Assembly (NCBI GenBank): GCA_019843655.1
Contig: JACDQD010000005.1
Span: forward strand, 15,641,758-15,705,757
DNA from: Lethocerus indicus
Lineage: Eukaryota > Arthropoda > Insecta > Hemiptera > Belostomatidae
Reading direction: 5' to 3'
DNA length: 64,000 bases
Of this stretch, positions 1-11,569 are shown piece after piece. Every line of letters begins with the position of its first letter. Position 1 is the first letter of the stretch. The notes beneath the pieces were generated by a model. The model had not been told where the DNA came from. It made no database searches and saw only the letters and a list, made by a program, of their open reading frames with translations. The translations under genes and the position numbers were made by a program.

Positions 1-876
1 AGAAAATTTTTCATCCATTTAGTAGTCTGTCGTAGTTAACCAAAGGGGTTGTGTATAACCGGATATATACGCAGAATATTCGTGCAACACTATAAATTGG
101 CATTCTTATAATATTTAATGATGGTATTAGCGTTCCTCCATATCAAATATTAGGATTTATCATGTTTATACAGGATATTGCTTTAGACCGAGGACAAAAT
201 TTTACTCCCCTAAATTTACGTTTTTTCCCGCTGAGGCCAATAAATTCACGTACGTATTAACCAAACCGAGCGGAATATCAAATTATTTTAATAATTTTAT
301 TATGGTAACGAAAGGTTTTCCACTGTTCAGTTTACCGATCGAGTTGTGTATAAATAATATTTACGCATAATATTCAGCGGCGACAGCGAAATCGGTTGTG
401 GCGATTTGGTTGATATGTTCAGTAGCAATAAATTCGGATAATTATAATATTTAATTATCGGATTTGAGTGCGTCTACATCAACTATCAGGTATTATCAAG
501 ATATAAAGGAAATTTTTTTAGACTGATGACAGAATTTTACAGATCTTTTTTTGATTTTGTTTTTTGCAGACAGTTACTTGGACTATTTTGCACTTGAATT
601 TTACAGATCTAAATTTAAGGTTTTTACCGCAGTTTTCCTATTCGTAACATTTGAGAATTGTCATTCGAGTTGGATCTAAACCGGTAAATTGTTTCACCTG
701 TTTTAATGAAAACCATACGATAGGGTAGTATTACTATAGGGAAATACTATATACTACTCTACACCATATATGTTATAGGTGATAGGGTAGATATAATTGA
801 CAAGGAATAGCAGAATTGAGTTTAGTAAAATTTAATAACCGAGTTTTAACAAAATAAATAATTAATCTAGTTCAAT
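1..876. other. AT-rich intergenic sequence downstream of gene A
   Basis: No gene is visible. Two stretches, about 45-200 and 345-540, look like weak imperfect copies of each other about 300 bp apart. Both run through similar blocks ending in an 'acaaaattttac' or 'acagaattttac' type sequence. An ATTAAA hexamer on the minus strand at 869-874 lies just before the stop codon of gene A and may not be functional. Confidence 0.5.
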
Positions 877-1889
877 TTAATGATGTCTGATGTGTCCACT
901 GTGTCCTAGTCCGTGGTCGGAACTGATGCTGACGTGACTGGTCCCCTGTCCAAGTACCTCGTGGCCGCTGCTAAAACCGCCCGCACCGATGTCGAGATGA
1001 CCGTAGCTGGCGTCGTTTAGGGCTTCGTCGCCGGAGTATCCGTAGGCGCCTTCTTGACTGTAGGAGTGGTCGTGCTGCACGTGGACGGGGACATGAACGG
1101 GTACGTGCTTCGTCACGTGGACCGGTACAGGTACTTCCACGGGTATCTTGACGGGAACTTTCACCGGTACGGGGACGTGCTTCTCCACTGGGACTGGGAC
1201 CGGTTTCTCAACAGGGTAGGGGACCGGCTTTTCGACATGGTAGGGTACTGGTCTGTCGACGGGGACTTTCACTGGAACGGGCACGGGCTTCTCGACTGGG
1301 ACGGGCACCGGCTTATCGACAGGAACGTGTACTGGGTAGGGCCTGTCGACTGGAACTTTCACCGGGTACGGGACGGTTTTGACGACCGGGTAAGGAATTT
1401 TCTTCTCGACGTACACTGGATACGGTTTCTCCACTGGGTACGGCACGGGTTTGTCCACGGGTACTTTCACAGGTACGGGGACGTGCTTTATAACCGTGTA
1501 CGGCTTCGGCACTGGTACTTTAACTGGATAAGGTACGTGCTTCTCAACGGTCACGGGTAGGGTTTAGGCACGTACACTGGGTACGGTTTGTCGACGGGTA
1601 CACTGATGTGCACTGGTACTTTCTTCTCCACGGTCACAGGGTAAGGCACGGGGACCTTCTTCGTGATGGTTATTGCCTTCACGTGTTCCTCATGGTGGCC
1701 ACCCAAGTCGTGTAGTCCTCCTCCACCCAGTGACAGTTCCCCCAGTCCTTCGTGCTCGAGTCCCACGTGACCGATGTCGTGACCGTAACCCAGTCCCGTC
1801 AATCCTCTCTTCTCCTGTTTCTTGTCCCCCTCAGCCGCCACTCCCACTACAAACAGAACACTGCACACTACAACTGTAAACAGCTTCAT
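877..1889 (-). pseudogene. Gene A: CPLCP-like VPV/PYPV-repeat cuticular protein, one frameshift
   Basis: Secreted low-complexity cuticular-type protein. The start at 1889 is chosen because it opens a good signal peptide (residues 1-19, ending VGVAA) and sits 7 nt after a TCATT initiator. A Lys-Arg site follows (KKQEKRG, about 23-29), then a Gly/His linker, the block HVKAITITKKVPVPYPV, and a long VPV/PYPV domain. The reading frame breaks near 1555: upstream codons end in VPKPYP and meet a stop, while the family's next block, [15 protein letters not shown], continues in another frame to the stop at 877. A single missing base in a C-rich run explains this. Without the break the protein would be about 340 residues, as in genes D and F. 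The tail is Gly/His/Ser-rich. The rest of the frame is open and conserved, so an assembly error or a young null allele is more likely than old decay. CPLCP is assigned from PV/PY density; no chitin-binding RR domain is seen. Confidence 0.85.
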
Positions 1890-1929
1890 GTTGAATGATG
1901 CAGGTCCTAATTCTGTTTCCACTTATATA
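1890..1929 (-). promoter_or_regulatory. Core promoter of gene A (TATA plus initiator)
   Basis: On the minus strand a TATATAAG box (1922-1929) lies about 33 nt before the A of a TCATT initiator at 1896. ATG follows 7 nt later. The spacing suits TBP-directed initiation and predicts a 7-nt leader. Confidence 0.65.
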
Positions 1930-2003
1930 CACATTCCTCCCCAGAGTGCTCCTTATGTGCGCTCTACTGCGGCTTCGCCTGCTATTAAATAACAATCGTT
2001 CCG

Positions 2004-2090
2004 TCTTGGATAACGAAAGAGCTATCCACTAAGTGACGCCTTCCGGAGTTTTACGCATCGTTAAATGGTGTGCAGTTTGAACACTCCCCA
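2004..2090. repeat. Direct repeat, copy 1, upstream of gene A
   Basis: About 87 bp beginning 'tcttggataacgaaagag' and running through 'gttttacgcatcgttaaatgg'-type sequence to 'acactccc'. It recurs at 2705-2791 with few changes. Both copies lie in the 5' flank of gene A. Confidence 0.8.
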
Positions 2091-2704
2091 TCGATAAGAA
2101 TAAAAGGTATTACACGTTATTCCCGAAAATTGTATTGTCCGATATTAGATTCGGATGGATATATAAAATATGATACATATAAAATATCAACCGGAAGAAT
2201 TTTGTGGGTTTATTTTCCGTAGTCAGTAGCCTCTGCGTTTCACGTTTCACCTCCATTCCGCTCACCACCCTTCACTCGCTTTCCAATTACATATTTCAAC
2301 CGAAATAATCATTTGTATTGTACTCAATTTGGACGAAACCCCAGTATTAATTTTCATGTCCAACTCCATGTACAAAATTCGTCATAATTTCACCTAACAA
2401 CTTTTCCACAAATTCCATGTAGAATACCTCTTGTCCTCCGTCAGACTAATGTTACCACAACCGCAGGAATACGTTGTAGGACAAGTAGTACAAATTTATG
2501 ATATTGGTAAATACTACAGTTATAAATCTGTGCCGTCGGCCGAAAATTTGGATCACGATTCCAAACTTAAATGCTTATTTACGAATAGAAGGAAAATTGT
2601 AAATAGTGACTTTCGACTAATGATGCCGATAAGTGATGTGCTATGTCTCTCAAAAATTAGGGGCGATATTTTCGCCCAGGTTATAAACATAACCCTGGAC
2701 TTGG
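2091..2704. other. Intergenic sequence between the 87-bp repeats
   Basis: No supported gene. A 100-codon open frame at 2431-2733 runs into the second repeat copy. It has no signal peptide, family resemblance or intron signals, and is treated as chance. Confidence 0.5.
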
Positions 2705-2791
2705 TCTTGGATAATGAAAGAGCTATCCACTAAGTGACACCTTCCGGGAGTTTTACGCATCGTTAAATGGTTTATCCTGGGAACACTCCCA
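2705..2791. repeat. Direct repeat, copy 2
   Basis: Second copy of the 87-bp repeat, 701 bp from the first and in the same orientation. It lies between the 3' end of gene B and the promoter of gene A. Confidence 0.8.
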
Positions 2792-2871
2792 ATAGAAAAG
2801 TAATAGAAATGGAATAATGCAAATGTAAATTAACTATGTTTTTATTATTGAAGTTTTGACATTTACAATAA

Positions 2872-2884
<13 letters not shown>

Positions 2885-2945
<61 letters not shown>
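2885..2945. repeat. (AT)n microsatellite
   Basis: About 60 bp of uninterrupted TA dinucleotides just downstream of gene B's stop codon, within its probable 3' untranslated region. Confidence 0.95.
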
Positions 2946-2949
<4 letters not shown>

Positions 2950-2998
2950 CATAGACAATTAATTACATCCTTGACTAGAAATCTCGACTTATTATGAA

Positions 2999-3928
2999 TT
3001 AATGTTTGGCTGCTTCGGTTGGTGATTGTTGTGAAGGCGGAATTTGATTCGATTGAGATGGTACATCGGTTTGGCCTCTTTTGTCTTGGTTGTTAACAGC
3101 GCTTTGTTGATTAATATCATCACCATGGGCGACCTCTTCTGGAGTCTGTTGTGGGGCGACATCAGAAGTTGAGGCCGCGTGTCCTAGCTGGGTCTGGGAG
3201 GTGGTCAGAGTAGCGGAGGCACCCTCTCCGGTGTCGGCCGTCAGGTCGCCGCTGTAGCTCAGAGCGTCGAACCGTACCGGCACGTTTTTCGTCACCTGAT
3301 AGTGGACCGGAACTTCGAGCGGGATCTTGTTGACGGGCACTGGCAAATGTTTCAGGACGGTGTACTGCGCAGGTTGCTCCACTGGATAATAGACGGGCCT
3401 ATCGTGTGTGAACCTCCCGGCGGTCGTTGGATTATTCAGGGGTATATGGAGGGGATAGGGTCTTTCGTAGGATGGATGGACCGGAATAGGCAGTCGTTTC
3501 TCAACGGGATAAGGGAATTTCTTGTAGAAATAAATAGGGTAGGGTTTTTGAGCGTAACTGAAGTAAGGCAGTTTGATGCTTACTGGCGCTTTCTTGTATA
3601 CGTGATACGGTACTTTGACGGGATAAGATACGTATTTCTCTAAGTTCAACGGGTACGGATTATGTAAATACGGTGGGTACGGTTTTACAGGATGGAGGTG
3701 AATTGGCAAAGGCACCTTTTTCTCGGAGTTGATGGAGTAAGGTATTGGGGCGTTGTTGTCGTACGTCACCGTTTGAGCGTATTCCTGGCCGGGGAATACC
3801 TGAAAGCGATTCCCCGAATATCCAAAGACTAGGTTTTGATATCCGAGTTCTTGGATTTCCCTCTTCTGGTCTTGGGCAGTGGCCGAGAGCGTCAAAACAC
3901 ACCACACAACTGCAGTACACTGCTTCAT
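2999..3928 (-). CDS. Gene B: divergent CPLCP-like PYP-repeat secreted protein
   Basis: A 309-residue secreted protein. The start at 3928 opens a signal peptide (residues 1-18, MKQCTAVVWCVLTLSATA) and lies 7 nt after a TCAGT initiator. The frame stays open 37 codons further upstream, but those codons lie over the promoter. A Lys-Arg pair follows at 22-23. The central domain has the family layout (EKKVPLPIHLHPVKPYPPYL onward, then blocks ending in PVHYQVTKNVPV) with many substitutions of the regular V/P pattern by L, I, H, Y and S. The C-terminal third is unlike its neighbours: polar, rich in Gln, Ser, Thr, Asn and Asp, with almost no PV. It is the most diverged family member and probably has a specialised role. 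The frame is intact and has no intron. A TTTATT on the plus strand near 2841 gives an AATAAA signal about 155 nt past the stop. Confidence 0.85.
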   Translation of the reverse strand: MKQCTAVVWCVLTLSATAQDQKREIQELGYQNLVFGYSGNRFQVFPGQEYAQTVTYDNNAPIPYSINSEKKVPLPIHLHPVKPYPPYLHNPYPLNLEKYVSYPVKVPYHVYKKAPVSIKLPYFSYAQKPYPIYFYKKFPYPVEKRLPIPVHPSYERPYPLHIPLNNPTTAGRFTHDRPVYYPVEQPAQYTVLKHLPVPVNKIPLEVPVHYQVTKNVPVRFDALSYSGDLTADTGEGASATLTTSQTQLGHAASTSDVAPQQTPEEVAHGDDINQQSAVNNQDKRGQTDVPSQSNQIPPSQQSPTEAAKH

Positions 3929-3969
3929 CTCGACTGATTCCGAATAGGACACGGTTCCACTATTTCTAC
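3929..3969 (-). promoter_or_regulatory. Core promoter of gene B (GTAGAAATAG box plus initiator)
   Basis: On the minus strand the decamer GTAGAAATAG (3960-3969) begins 34 nt before the A of TCAGT at 3935. ATG follows after the 7-nt leader agtcgag. The same decamer stands at the same place in genes F and G, where no TATA box is present. Confidence 0.6.
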
Positions 3970-6134
3970 AGTTTCTCCCTCCCGTAAGAAAATCACTCGA
4001 GCCCGTCTCCTTTCTCCGAAACTCTCCTTTATTGCACATATCTATTTGAATTATTAATTTTTCTGCATATTAATGACGCCTAGAATTCACAAAAAAATGA
4101 ATGAATTAACCAGAAATGTGTTATCAAGGGATAATTCCTAAGTGGAGCCTACTATATCTTGAAACCTATAATTGTTCCTTTTTCTGAGTACGATTTTTAG
4201 AACCTATTTATGTACAATTTTAACTCATATCATAATTTACGATTTAAATTTTACATAGGCTAGGATTTTCGTTTGTACATAGTTTTACTTCCCCCTATCA
4301 TAATTTGAACATATGTAGTTGTATATTAGTCAAATTGTTAATAATTTCATTTTATGTATTGTTGGTTGGTATTTGTTTGTTGGTAGTAATAAATTACTAG
4401 TAGCATATAAATGTTAAGATACATTATTTCTGCTGATTTCATTAATGGAAATTATATTTAAAGATATCTAATTGAAATATTAATGTATATACCCACATAT
4501 CTTAATGTTTTGAATATGTTTGTATCGAATAACTGACTCAATACAGAAATTGCACATTTATAGTGAATACGTTCGTTAAAACGATACAATTCTAAAAAGC
4601 TAATGTGAGTTTCCGATACAGTTTTCTGATTTAATAAGGGCTTGCGTTCATCACAGTTGGGTTCCCAATCAACAGATTCCATAGCTCACTTCATTCTATT
4701 ATTTATGAGATTTATGGATGACTTTCTCCAGGTGGGAAAGTAAAATATTGTATTTATAGAGAATAGATTATTTACTTACTATACATTCTTGAATGTTTTA
4801 AATAATGACTTAAATTATTAAAACAAATTCTTTTTGTTATGATAAGCAGTTGGTAAACTCTTATTTTATAATGAGAAAACACCCACGGCTAACATTCACT
4901 GTGTCCTCATTGAGAGTGTGGGACTAGAGAGCCCGTGATGATTGGAGCACTCAAACCCTCGCGTACCACCATTATAACTTAAATATATAATTGTTTTCCA
5001 AATACTGAAATAACAAGCTATCATTTGTTAAAATGTTAGCCATTCTGAAGAAAAATAAATTTAATGATTGATAATTTTTTCTTTCGGGCTCTTACTACCC
5101 AAGACAACTTCCTACAACGCTGCTCCTCCGGCAGCAGCGTGAAATTGTGCTCCGGAGCATCGTCTCGCACGCCAATGATTTCGTTCATATTTTAATATGT
5201 AACAAGATATCAAAAAGTATAAAATATCATGGAGTACATATCTTCTCCACGGAGCTACGAATCCTTCGTGTGGTTTCTTTGCGGCCATTAAGTTCGTGAT
5301 TCCGTTCCGTGCATTTTTGCACGTTTATGTTAATAACAGCGCTATGATTTCTCTTCCTCAGAACAGTCGGATTTTTGAGTAAATTGGGATAACTAGGCCC
5401 CAAAGGCAATAATGAATGGTTAAAATTTATTTGATAAAATTCCTGCAGCTGGTTTGACCAAAAGGTATCCAGAATCTCAAATTTATATTCTGCTGTTTTC
5501 GTGGGTTTTTTTCTTGCTACTGACTAATCAAAATTGCATTAGAAAAACGTGTATTTTATTCTACATCAAAAAATAATGAAACAGGATAAGGAAATTTATA
5601 AAAATTCATTTAAAATTTTAAAGGAACCTTTACTAATGAAAACTATTATTTTTCCAACTTATTTTTAATACGGATGAATTAAGCCGTCCTAGAACAAAAT
5701 CTAGTGAGTCTATTGATAAGTGGTGCAGCGAATTAATTGTCTGATTAGGGAGCGAGAGTGAGGATTACACTGAATATAAGTAACTCTACTAAAGCGGATC
5801 CCAAACTATACCATTAATTCCATAAATACCATAAATCAGTATTCCGCATCCTGGCCCAGGCACGCCTTTTTAGCAACGAATTGGAATGAACATGCGAGAA
5901 CTCTCAAACAGTATGTAATTTTTTTAAAGTTAAATATCTGCATTCTAAGCTCTTCGTCAAAGTAAAAGACGAAAATAAAAAAGTAAGAGTTAGAACCTAA
6001 TATTTATTCATAATAATCAAATACTTTTTGTGTATAATAAATTATTCAGTTTTAACTGCTGTACACTTTTTAACACTATTTACAATTTAAATTAATGTGT
6101 CGGTTCTTGTTAATTATTATGTACATATTGTTGT
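3970..6134. other. Intergenic sequence, genes B to C
   Basis: AT-rich non-coding DNA. Nothing convincing was found except a TTTATT at 6002, which gives a minus-strand AATAAA about 130 nt past the stop of gene C. Confidence 0.5.
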
Positions 6135-7016
6135 TTAATGTTCCAAGCTGTAGGAAATGTGATCTGCTCCATATTCGTCGTCCTGATGACTAGTATAAGT
6201 GGAGAAGACCCGTTGTCCGTAGTGGTCGTTAGGGCCACCGTAGTCGAATCCTTCTTCAGTAGCAATCTCATCCCCACTTTGACCGTACACCGGTATTTCT
6301 CCACTGGCTTCGCCCTCAGTATACTCGTGACTAGGGTATAGGGGTACGAGATTTGTGAATTGATATGGCAGAACGTGGTGTTCCGGTACGTGGCTCGGTA
6401 CCGGAATGTGCTTCTCAACCGGTAGTGTAACCGGCCTTTCGATTGGTACCGGTTTCTCAACGGGGACGGGTACCGGTTTCTCGACGGGAACGTGCACCGG
6501 GTACGGCCTTTCGACCTCGACCTTGACGGGATACGGCACGTGCTTTTCCACGGTGTACGGGATCTTCTTTTCGATGTAGACCGGATAGGGTTTCTCAACA
6601 TGGTACGGTACCGGTTTCTCGACGTGGACTCTGACTGGTACTGGCACTTCCTTGATGACTTCATACGGCTGCGGTACCGGTACTTTGACCGGGTAGGGTA
6701 CATGCTTTTTGATCGTCACGGGGTAGGGCTTGGGGACGTAGACCGGGTAGGGTTTGTGTATCGGTATCTTTATGTGGACTGGTATCTTCTTTTCGACGAT
6801 GACCTTGTAAGGTACGGGTACCTTCTTCGTTATAAAGATCGCCTTCACGTGGTCGTGTTCTTGGCTCACGATCTCCGGATTCCCCTGACGGAATGATCCA
6901 CCCCCGTAACCTTCTCCGACCTCGTGGATCCCCCTCTTGTTCTTTTTCCACCCCTCCTCACAGCCTGAGAATCCAACCAGGAACAAGAAACACACTGCAA
7001 CTGTAAAGTGCTTCAT
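6135..7016 (-). CDS. Gene C: CPLCP-like VPV/PYPV-repeat cuticular protein
   Basis: A 293-residue secreted protein. The start at 7016 opens a signal peptide (residues 1-18, MKHFTVAVCFLFLVGFSG) and follows a TCATT initiator by 7 nt; 39 upstream in-frame codons overlap the promoter. A basic stretch with Lys-Arg (KKNKRG, 24-29) suggests propeptide removal, as in its paralogs. Next come a short Gly-rich linker and the conserved block DHVKAIFITKKVPVPYKV. The VPV/PYPV domain is collinear with genes A, D and F but shorter at its C-terminal end. The tail is acidic and Tyr/Gly-rich (EGEASGEIPVYG onward), without the usual VPVHVPVHV block. The frame is intact and has no intron. A structural role in cuticle is inferred from composition and family. 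Confidence 0.88.
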   Translation of the reverse strand: MKHFTVAVCFLFLVGFSGCEEGWKKNKRGIHEVGEGYGGGSFRQGNPEIVSQEHDHVKAIFITKKVPVPYKVIVEKKIPVHIKIPIHKPYPVYVPKPYPVTIKKHVPYPVKVPVPQPYEVIKEVPVPVRVHVEKPVPYHVEKPYPVYIEKKIPYTVEKHVPYPVKVEVERPYPVHVPVEKPVPVPVEKPVPIERPVTLPVEKHIPVPSHVPEHHVLPYQFTNLVPLYPSHEYTEGEASGEIPVYGQSGDEIATEEGFDYGGPNDHYGQRVFSTYTSHQDDEYGADHISYSLEH

Positions 7017-7055
7017 TTCGAATGATGCATTTACATGAAACTCTCCGCCTTTAAG
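7017..7055 (-). promoter_or_regulatory. Core promoter of gene C (TATA-variant plus initiator)
   Basis: A TTAAAGG box begins about 31 nt before the A of TCATT (minus strand, 7023). The leader attcgaa is 7 nt. The box is a weaker TATA variant at the family's fixed position. Confidence 0.5.
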
Positions 7056-9455
7056 TAGTGGCTCCCTTCCCCCGTTAATCCACTGAACCACGAATATACT
7101 GGTTATTGAACTCAGTATTGTTAATGATTTCAAAGTCGATTCAATATTACCTACGTATTATCACTTATTATCGGTTGTAGTAATTTAATTTCCCGATATA
7201 AGCAGTATTAAAAGCAGGCTGCACATTATGACAGCTAAACGTTTATGGCTTCAAACCCATAATTTTTATTCTCCCCATTCCATTACTTTCTGATCTTTAT
7301 CGTTTACGAAATACAATATATTGTCAACTAGACATTCATATTTGTTAATGCTAATAAAATTATTTTGGTGAAGCAGTTATTAAATAAAGGGAAATCAATT
7401 GGGCACGTTAACTTATTGTGAATACATAATTTTTGTAATGATGATTAATGAAATCCATCATACAAACGGTTATAAATTTAAATACACTTTCTCTACTCCA
7501 GCTTTGAACAAATAACCACCTAAAATTATATAAAAAAAAGGTGAATCTATTAGTTGAAACGTTAAAACATAAATATTTGTTTATGAAATTGCAGTTAAAG
7601 TTATGTATTAATTAATTTATTTTGTTAAATATTCGAATCTCGTAATTTTTTAATAATAAAAATCTGCTCCTTTTGAATATAAGGAAACTTAGAAAGGAAT
7701 AACGGGCAATTCTGATGATTCTAATCTGCGAAAGCTAAGTAATTGCTTTTAATGTATTGTATTTCTCTTGGCACTGCACATTGTGCTCTGATAGCTAGAA
7801 CAATGCACCTTTAAATTATGAGGAGCTGAAAACGTGTTGAGAACTATTTTGACACTTATAACAGAAGTCTGGTAGTTTCATTTGGATTCAGAATAAATAA
7901 TTCATACTTCGTATTTCCCCCATACCACGGTAGAACGGGCATATAAAAACAGGAACTGAGAACATTGAACCGTAACTAATTGGAATTAGTCTGCCCGCAG
8001 CAATTTTGCATGTACTATAATTTCAACTTCACGCTCATAGATCTATTTGAGCCCGCGGACTAGCGGAAAAAAGAAAATCAGGAACGCTCTAGCTATAGTT
8101 ATGTATTAACCACCAATATTATTTGTCTGTTTCATTAATATTTCTTTTGTCTGAGTTCTCGAGATCATCTGGTACGGACCTACTACCCTAAGTTTTAATT
8201 TCGTTCAAACTGAAAATTGTTTTATTTTATTCCAAGGGTACTATTTCTGTAACCCTTCGAAGCTTCCATTCAGGAGTCCAATGGTATGCTTCAACCGTCG
8301 AGGAAGATTACCCTGATGGCGAACTCATGACAGTCTTCCCTTCGCCGAAAGTAGCCGTCTCTCCTCCCAAATTTAGACTTAGAATTAGGAAGAATTCCCC
8401 TCATAAGCGTTTTAAAAATTAATAGCAGCTTTAGCGGTATGAATAAGCCAGTCAAATCGCGGAAAAAACCAACGGCAAGAATGAACCCACGATGAAGTGG
8501 AATAAATTAATTGAAATGTTGTTTTAGGATCAATGCGCCAAGGAATATTCATTCGACACCCAAGAGAAAATGATCTAAAAAAATCATAATCGTTTTCATT
8601 TCTCATTCGGATCACTTTTCAGCCTATTCGCATTGGCAGTCTGTCTGTTATTTTTAGCATTTCCAAATCGACGTATACCGCTTCCCGTATTACTTTGATT
8701 TCCTTCTTTATGTCTGACAATTTCCAAATCCCTTTTGACACAGAATGCGGTCTATTGTTTCAAAGCTAAGATAGGAAATATCCGATATCATTGCATTATG
8801 TCTCCCCACCCCCAACTGTTCCCACGGTAATTATGCCACTACCATTGTTGCGCTATTGGAGGACGACGGAAAAATCCAACCTGGAATTCTGTCGACCATT
8901 GCTTTCTCTGCAAAGATTTCAGTTTCGCTCTGGACTACTCGAACCATGAGAGCCATAATGAGGTGAGCGGGGAGTCCTTCTCATGAAAAATTCACTCCCT
9001 GTATCCGACTTTAATTTTTTTTATCTAGATCGAGTTTATTTAGATTGAAAACGAATGAAACAATCATGACTATCAACGGCGAACAAGCCATCTCCGTCGA
9101 GCTCACGAAACATATCTGGCAGTAGAAAGCACACCGAGAATAATATCGTTATGATTTTCAACCTCCGATTGCCTATTTGGTATACCGGCATCGGTTTCTC
9201 ACCATCGTCAGTATTGTTCCATTCGTAATATAGTAGGGTAATTATGTTGCTGATGATCTTGTCACCACTGTCCTTGTACTCTAATAAATAATAGTTATAA
9301 ACAGTCTAATAAACAGTTATGAATATTAGGAGTGGTAATAATGTTGGTGATAGTGTAACAAAATGTTTCCGCTGCGGCCGAAATATACAAGCCACCATAC
9401 CAGTACAGGAAATAATTAGTATTGAGGAGAAAAAATTCTGTTTCCCAAATTCAAA
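7056..9455. other. Intergenic sequence, gene C to R1 copy 1
   Basis: No gene is supported. A TATAAAA at about 7946 has no convincing frame downstream. The stretch is unique-looking and moderately AT-rich. Confidence 0.45.
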
Positions 9456-9456
9456 A

Positions 9457-10192
<736 letters not shown>

Positions 10193-10219
10193 CGAACCAT
10201 TACGGCCCTGTACGACAAA

Positions 10220-10250
10220 ATACGACCCAATACGATCGATTGGGTCGTAT
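10220..10250. repeat. Perfect 12-bp stem inverted repeat upstream of gene D
   Basis: ATACGACCCAAT (10220-10231) pairs with ATTGGGTCGTAT (10239-10250) across a 7-nt loop that contains CGATCG. It lies about 240 bp upstream of the predicted start site of gene D. Confidence 0.8.
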
Positions 10251-10459
10251 ATCTTCTTCGTAATGGAACCGGCAGGCTTTGTCGGGACAGGAAATGAACA
10301 ATTGCCGTAAAAAGAACACAATGACGTCGATAGTGGTCGGACTGTGTAGAAAGAGAGATCCGCGCAAAATGTTCCAAACGATTCAAAACAGAGGAAAAGC
10401 TGCCGAGAGAAAGGTGATGGTTATCGGACCCGAGACACCGTTAAGAGGGGATTGGTACT

Positions 10460-10498
10460 TTATAAGGAACAGGAGGTGCGTACTAGGCATCATTCGAC
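10460..10498 (+). promoter_or_regulatory. Core promoter of gene D (TATA plus initiator)
   Basis: TTATAAGG at 10460-10467 and TCATT with its A at 10492 are about 31 nt apart. The leader attcgac is 7 nt, then ATG at 10499. Confidence 0.7.
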
Positions 10499-11569
10499 AT
10501 GAATCTGTTCACACTACTGTTAGGGAGTTTGGTGGTCGTGCTAGCAGTGGCGGAAGGGGAGAAGAAACAAGAAAAGAGGGGCATCCACGAAATAGGAGGA
10601 TATGGAGGCGGGTACAGTGGAGGATACAGCGGAGGATACACCGGAGGATATAGTGGTGGATACAATGGTGGATACGGAGGATCTTTTGAAGAAAGTTCGC
10701 ACACTATAGGCATTGGTCATCATCAGGACCACATCAAAGCAGTGACGATTACAAAAAAGGTACCTGTACCGTATCCGGTCACGGTTGAGAAAAAGGTACC
10801 GGTGCACATCAAGGTACCCGTCCACAAGCCGTACCCTGTATATGTACCTAAGCCCTATCCAGTGACAGTAAAAAAGCACGTACCCTACCCCGTGAAGGTA
10901 CCGGTACCGCAGCCGTACACCGTCATCAAGAAAATACCGGTACCTGTAAAAGTGCACGTCGAAAAGCCAGTTCCCTACCATGTCGAGAAGCCCTATCCGG
11001 TTTACATCGAAAAGAAGGTACCGTACACAGTGGAAAAACACGTCCCTTATCCCGTTAAGGTAGAAGTCGAGAGGCCGTACCCGGTACACGTTCCGGTCGA
11101 GAAACCGGTGCCTTATCCCGTAGAGAAACCGATTCCAGTTCCGGTCAAGGTACCCGTCGATAGGCCTGTCCCTTATCACGTAGAGAAGCCAGTGCCTTAT
11201 CACGTCGAGAAACCCGTACCGGTACCGGTCGAAAAGCCGGTCCCGTACCCGGTCCACGTACCCGTGAAAGTACCAGTGGGAGTACCCGTAGCCTACCACG
11301 TAACTAAGCACGTACCTGTCCACGTTCCTGTTCATTTAAGTTACCACGAGCACTCGTTCGGCCAGGGAAGCGGAGGTTCCTCCGGTTACGGTGGATACGG
11401 GCACGTTGAGGAAACTGGCGGTCAGGATAGTTACGGTGAGACGGGCTTCGCAGCGGTCAGTGGAGGACACGATGGAGAGTCAGCCGGCCACTACGAACTC
11501 TCGGCGGCACTTTCATCTGCCACTCAAGAATCTCAAGAACACGATGGTCACCACAGTTGGGGCCGTTAG
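10499..11569 (+). CDS. Gene D: CPLCP-like VPV/PYPV-repeat cuticular protein
   Basis: A 356-residue secreted protein and the only plus-strand member of the cluster. Signal peptide 1-18 (MNLFTLLLGSLVVVLAVA), then KKQEKRG at 22-28, a probable dibasic processing site. A run of GGY-x repeats (about 32-60) is encoded by near-identical 12-nt units. The conserved block DHIKAVTITKKVPVPYPV follows, then a long, very regular VPV/PYPV domain with KPV, RPV and KHV spacers, ending [16 protein letters not shown]. The tail is Gly/Ser/His/Glu-rich. The PV/PY-dense domain matches the CPLCP class of low-complexity cuticular proteins; automated pipelines may give such repeats unrelated names. The frame is intact and single-exon. 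Opposite orientation to its paralogs implies a local inversion or inverted duplication. Confidence 0.92.
   Translation: MNLFTLLLGSLVVVLAVAEGEKKQEKRGIHEIGGYGGGYSGGYSGGYTGGYSGGYNGGYGGSFEESSHTIGIGHHQDHIKAVTITKKVPVPYPVTVEKKVPVHIKVPVHKPYPVYVPKPYPVTVKKHVPYPVKVPVPQPYTVIKKIPVPVKVHVEKPVPYHVEKPYPVYIEKKVPYTVEKHVPYPVKVEVERPYPVHVPVEKPVPYPVEKPIPVPVKVPVDRPVPYHVEKPVPYHVEKPVPVPVEKPVPYPVHVPVKVPVGVPVAYHVTKHVPVHVPVHLSYHEHSFGQGSGGSSGYGGYGHVEETGGQDSYGETGFAAVSGGHDGESAGHYELSAALSSATQESQEHDGHHSWGR

Noticed and set aside
2431..2733. 100-codon open frame between genes A and B
   Set aside because: Its end lies in an 87-bp direct repeat. It has no signal peptide, recognised family or gene signals.
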